From positions 868,001 to 932,000 of the forward strand of contig BCJU01000002.1 of the NCBI GenBank assembly GCA_001600355.1: a stretch of 64,000 nt of DNA, given 5' to 3'. The stretch comes from Meira nashicola. Lineage: Eukaryota > Basidiomycota > Exobasidiomycetes > Exobasidiales > Brachybasidiaceae. The translations under genes and the position numbers were made by a program. The notes under the pieces were generated by a model that did not search any database, was not told where the DNA came from, and saw only the letters and a list, made by a program, of their open reading frames with translations. Shown here piece after piece: positions 61,254 to 64,000 of the stretch. Numbering within the stretch: the stretch's first letter is position 1; the number at the start of each line of letters is the position of its first letter.

Positions 61254-63995
61254 TTGCGCTAAACTTTGTGCTTGTCTAGTTGCCATTGGCCATGAATTGC
61301 CCATTCTACATAGGTAGGTAAATACTAAATCGATTTCACTCCTTAGTGTTTCTTCTCGTTCAGACATTGCCACACCTCCCAATGCTGCCGTCGCTGCTGC
61401 GAGCCCTTCTCCATTTGAGGGAACAGGTGTGTAAGACCATGCATATTGTCCGGCGGGTTGCATGGCCATATTGAATCGATCGATCCTACTTGCCATAGAT
61501 GCATACATGCTTTCATGTGCATCATCGAATTCACCTACTACTCCATTTTTGGCGGCGGCGGCGTTCACATGAGTAGTTGAGGCAGTTGAAGAGGTATCCA
61601 TACTTAAAGCACTTTGTCCTCGATGGATTTGCAATCTACGCACTAAAACACGACCTGCCGTTCCTAAACACAAAATGATCAATGGTGGCAATCGAGCAAA
61701 TTCAATACCTGCTGCGATCAAGATACGTAAAAGGTCCAAGACCGAATGACATGCTGCTTCACACATTGCAGCACTTTGTTTGTTCAACCGTAAAAGAGGC
61801 GAATGAAGCAAAAGGGCATTTGTATGCAAAACTGCATACGTTGCAAATCGAAAAACGTCAATCTGACCACGTTCATCCGGATCAGTTGCTCGGAATGGCA
61901 GTGACATTGAAAAGGAAGAAAGGGTATTGTCCAATTTGTGGAAAGCGGGAGAGCCCATCATGTCTTCCGAAGTAGCGAAGGCTGGCAGTCGTGACAAGAA
62001 TGTGCCGATACGACCCATGAGAACACATGCTTTGAGCATCGTATTGAAACCATCAATGTGATGCTCTGTGAATAAGTTTCGAGATTGTAGCGTTTGTCGC
62101 GGTGCAGTTGCCAAAGCAACAGTATTACCTTCGATGAAATCATAATTACTCAATCTAGGCAACTCCACAGTCACATCTGAATCGTCTAGACTATTGGCCC
62201 AAAGCGTAGAAGCACACGCTGATCGATCAGTTGCTAAGATGAGGAACATCAATCTTCGTCTCTCTTCTTCTTCGATCCAATCTGCTGGCGCGCCTGACAT
62301 GGCCAATCGAATAGTGTCAACTGGTGTCTTTCCAGTAAATCTTGCCATATCCGGACTGGTAGGGTTAGATCGATTGATGGCAAGTGAGACGGAAAGACGT
62401 GTTCCAAGTGATGCACTCATCCATGCATCAAAAATTTCCCCACATCCATACCTCTTTGTTGTCAGCATAAGAGAAGCTTTTGCAAGTGACATCAAATCTC
62501 CGCCTTCCCACATTCCAACACTGATATGATGTTGTGCACGATCGCTATGATAGCCAGCTGAGCCCATCTTTGCTCTATCACGATCATATCGAGATTGCAG
62601 AGCCAATTTGATTCCTTCTTGATGTCCAGCTTGTGATCCAGGGTCAGCATATGCTTTCGAGTTCGAATGTCTTCTACGAATATGTGCATCCAATAGCTCT
62701 TGTGTATGTCTTTGATCAGGTTGAGGGAATGGCAACATAGGGTCCAGGTCTGGTCGAAGGATGTACGCTAAGGAGAACATGGCATGTAAGATAGCCGGAT
62801 GAGGGTATCTGGGTGATGTTGGACCTTGTGCTAAATATTCAAAAAAGCGAGCAGGATGGAATAGGTATCGAAGGTGAGCATATCCGTCAAAGAATATTCC
62901 TACCAATTTGTCAACCATGTTCGGCGGTGGAAAATCCGAAGGCCAACCTGTCAGGACGAGCTGCATTAAAGGATCAGACTGTATATCTTCACTCATATCA
63001 GCAATGTTGTCCAGAGTTGTAGCACGATTTGGCCCATTGCCATGTGATTCTTCTTCGATTGTTGCTGAAGTGCCATGCTCGCCTAATAGGAGCGGATCGA
63101 TTTGGTCAGATGTTGTTTGATTGATCTGTCCTTCTACATCATTCACATCATTTGCTCTTTGCGCTAAACCCTCCACGAAAGAAGAGAAAGTAGTCGAATT
63201 AAATGCTTCCGAAATGCTAGCTCTTGCATCTGATGGTAAACTGGATGCAAATCCTTCTCCTGAGCGCATCGTTGACGCCAACACTTCTGCAATCGAAAGC
63301 TCATCGGGATTCGGCTGGAAATTTTGTTGAGATTGTTGATGTTGTTGTTCTTGCATAGCAGCTGCTGCTACAGCAGCTGCAGCTACAGCATTTGCTTCAT
63401 CATCTTGATTCGTATGTGAATCTGGTAAGCCAAATCGAGCCTTGAGTTGAGCTAATTCCCTTTCTAATCGTTTTCGTTCACGCAAAGCTTCTTGTAAGGA
63501 TGAAGCACTCGCATAAGTGGACGATGACGAAGAATCACCCACATAAGATGCTGCAGCAATCGTACTTTTGACCGATGGTTTGGATCTTCCTGCTCCTCTG
63601 CTACGTGTCCGTTCACCTCTTTGAGGTACATCCAAGTATACGCATGGTTTTTCCATATTTTGCATTTCTCCATCAGATAAACCTTTACCTTTTAATGCTT
63701 TCCTTCTCGTTGCCCATGCTCTTGAACATTGTCCGCAAATAGGTCTCACGCCATCACATTTCAATTTACGTTCTCTGCAACTTGCACAAGCTCTATTTCT
63801 GCCTAAATGCCGTGTGAAAGGCGTATTCATTGCCAGTATAGCTGGATTGGCAGGTGTGCCTGGTGTTCCAGGTGTTTGTGAGCCTCCATCTTCGGATTGT
63901 GTAGCAGGCGTTTCAGGAAAAAGTGCATCTTTGAAAGGAGTTTGTATGGCGGCCTCCTCTAGCTTGCCATTGCTACCGGATGCTCTAGCTTCCAT
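61170..63995 (-). CDS. Zn(II)2Cys6 fungal-specific transcription factor
   Basis: 941 residues from the ATG at 63995, five bases from the window edge; an upstream exon cannot be excluded. The zinc cluster near residues 69–117 reads C-x2-C-x6-C-x6-C-x2-C-x27-C: A-C-A-S-C-R-E-R-K-L-K-C-D-G-V-R-P-I-C-G-Q-C, then a long lysine-rich loop and the last Cys in E-K-P-C-V-Y. A short coiled coil (L-Q-E-A-L-R-E-R-K-R-L-E-R-E-L, ~165–185) could mediate dimerisation. The fungal_trans middle homology region follows (~350–700, with F-F-D-G-Y-A-H-L-R-Y-L-F-H-P and E-E-E-R-R-R-L-M-F). Target genes are unknown. It is convergent with the acyltransferase gene. Confidence 0.93.
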   Translation of the reverse strand: MEARASGSNGKLEEAAIQTPFKDALFPETPATQSEDGGSQTPGTPGTPANPAILAMNTPFTRHLGRNRACASCRERKLKCDGVRPICGQCSRAWATRRKALKGKGLSDGEMQNMEKPCVYLDVPQRGERTRSRGAGRSKPSVKSTIAAASYVGDSSSSSTYASASSLQEALRERKRLERELAQLKARFGLPDSHTNQDDEANAVAAAAVAAAAMQEQQHQQSQQNFQPNPDELSIAEVLASTMRSGEGFASSLPSDARASISEAFNSTTFSSFVEGLAQRANDVNDVEGQINQTTSDQIDPLLLGEHGTSATIEEESHGNGPNRATTLDNIADMSEDIQSDPLMQLVLTGWPSDFPPPNMVDKLVGIFFDGYAHLRYLFHPARFFEYLAQGPTSPRYPHPAILHAMFSLAYILRPDLDPMLPFPQPDQRHTQELLDAHIRRRHSNSKAYADPGSQAGHQEGIKLALQSRYDRDRAKMGSAGYHSDRAQHHISVGMWEGGDLMSLAKASLMLTTKRYGCGEIFDAWMSASLGTRLSVSLAINRSNPTSPDMARFTGKTPVDTIRLAMSGAPADWIEEEERRRLMFLILATDRSACASTLWANSLDDSDVTVELPRLSNYDFIEGNTVALATAPRQTLQSRNLFTEHHIDGFNTMLKACVLMGRIGTFLSRLPAFATSEDMMGSPAFHKLDNTLSSFSMSLPFRATDPDERGQIDVFRFATYAVLHTNALLLHSPLLRLNKQSAAMCEAACHSVLDLLRILIAAGIEFARLPPLIILCLGTAGRVLVRRLQIHRGQSALSMDTSSTASTTHVNAAAAKNGVVGEFDDAHESMYASMASRIDRFNMAMQPAGQYAWSYTPVPSNGEGLAAATAALGGVAMSEREETLRSEIDLVFTYLCRMGNSWPMATRQAQSLAQMLGINTSDPVALRHGIFTERNHSNHSY

Positions 63996-64000
63996 TGTAT

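Overview
The window is nuclear DNA of a fungus. Evidence: eukaryotic genes on both strands, short GT–AG introns (65–135 bp), and a fungus-typical gene set (Zn2Cys6 regulator, Pho80-type cyclin, wall GH17 glucanase, Kex2-processed secreted repeat protein). The low intron number, long serine-rich disordered tails and compact convergent gene pairs fit a yeast-like or dimorphic basidiomycete (Ustilaginomycotina-like) best. That placement is inference. Base composition is AT-rich with scattered GC-rich palindromes between genes. I found no rRNA, tRNA, CRISPR array or complete transposon.

Layout. 0–6 kb: 5' end of a J-domain chaperone gene (cut by the window edge), a hemerythrin-like protein, the Golgi tether Uso1/p115, and a small KEN-box protein. 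7.9–16.7 kb: a very large serine-rich membrane protein, a kappa-class GST (2 exons), an Ima1/Samp1-type inner nuclear membrane protein, and Rab GDI. 19–28.8 kb: B-type cyclin with a destruction box (2 exons), an ISWI remodeller, a Pho80-like cyclin, and GAR1. 30–36.7 kb: a divergent histone H4–H3 pair, the spliceosomal kinase Prp4, and CENP-C/Mif2. 37–44 kb: proteasome ATPase Rpt1, V-ATPase subunit A, a five-exon E2 enzyme, and a membrane-anchored GH17 glucanase. 45.7–52.2 kb: shugoshin and a Rap1-like BRCT–Myb protein. 53.7–58.8 kb: a secreted Kex2-processed repeat precursor and RanGAP with a long repeat-rich tail. 59.4–64 kb: an acyltransferase-3 gene with a frameshift, lying between two ~150-bp direct repeats derived from the 3' end of the neighbouring Zn2Cys6 transcription factor gene.

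Two themes stand out. Many genes serve the nucleus and cell division (cyclin B, H3, H4, CENP-C, shugoshin, Rap1-like, RanGAP, ISWI, Ima1). Several of their upstream regions share an unlisted 12-bp element, AAAGTGTTGTTC. The most novel single locus is the secreted precursor at 53.8–56.2 kb: six 32–38-residue Leu/Asn-rich peptides separated by Lys-Arg sites, which resembles the repellent/KEP type of fungal surface or signalling peptide in layout but has a repeat I do not recognise.
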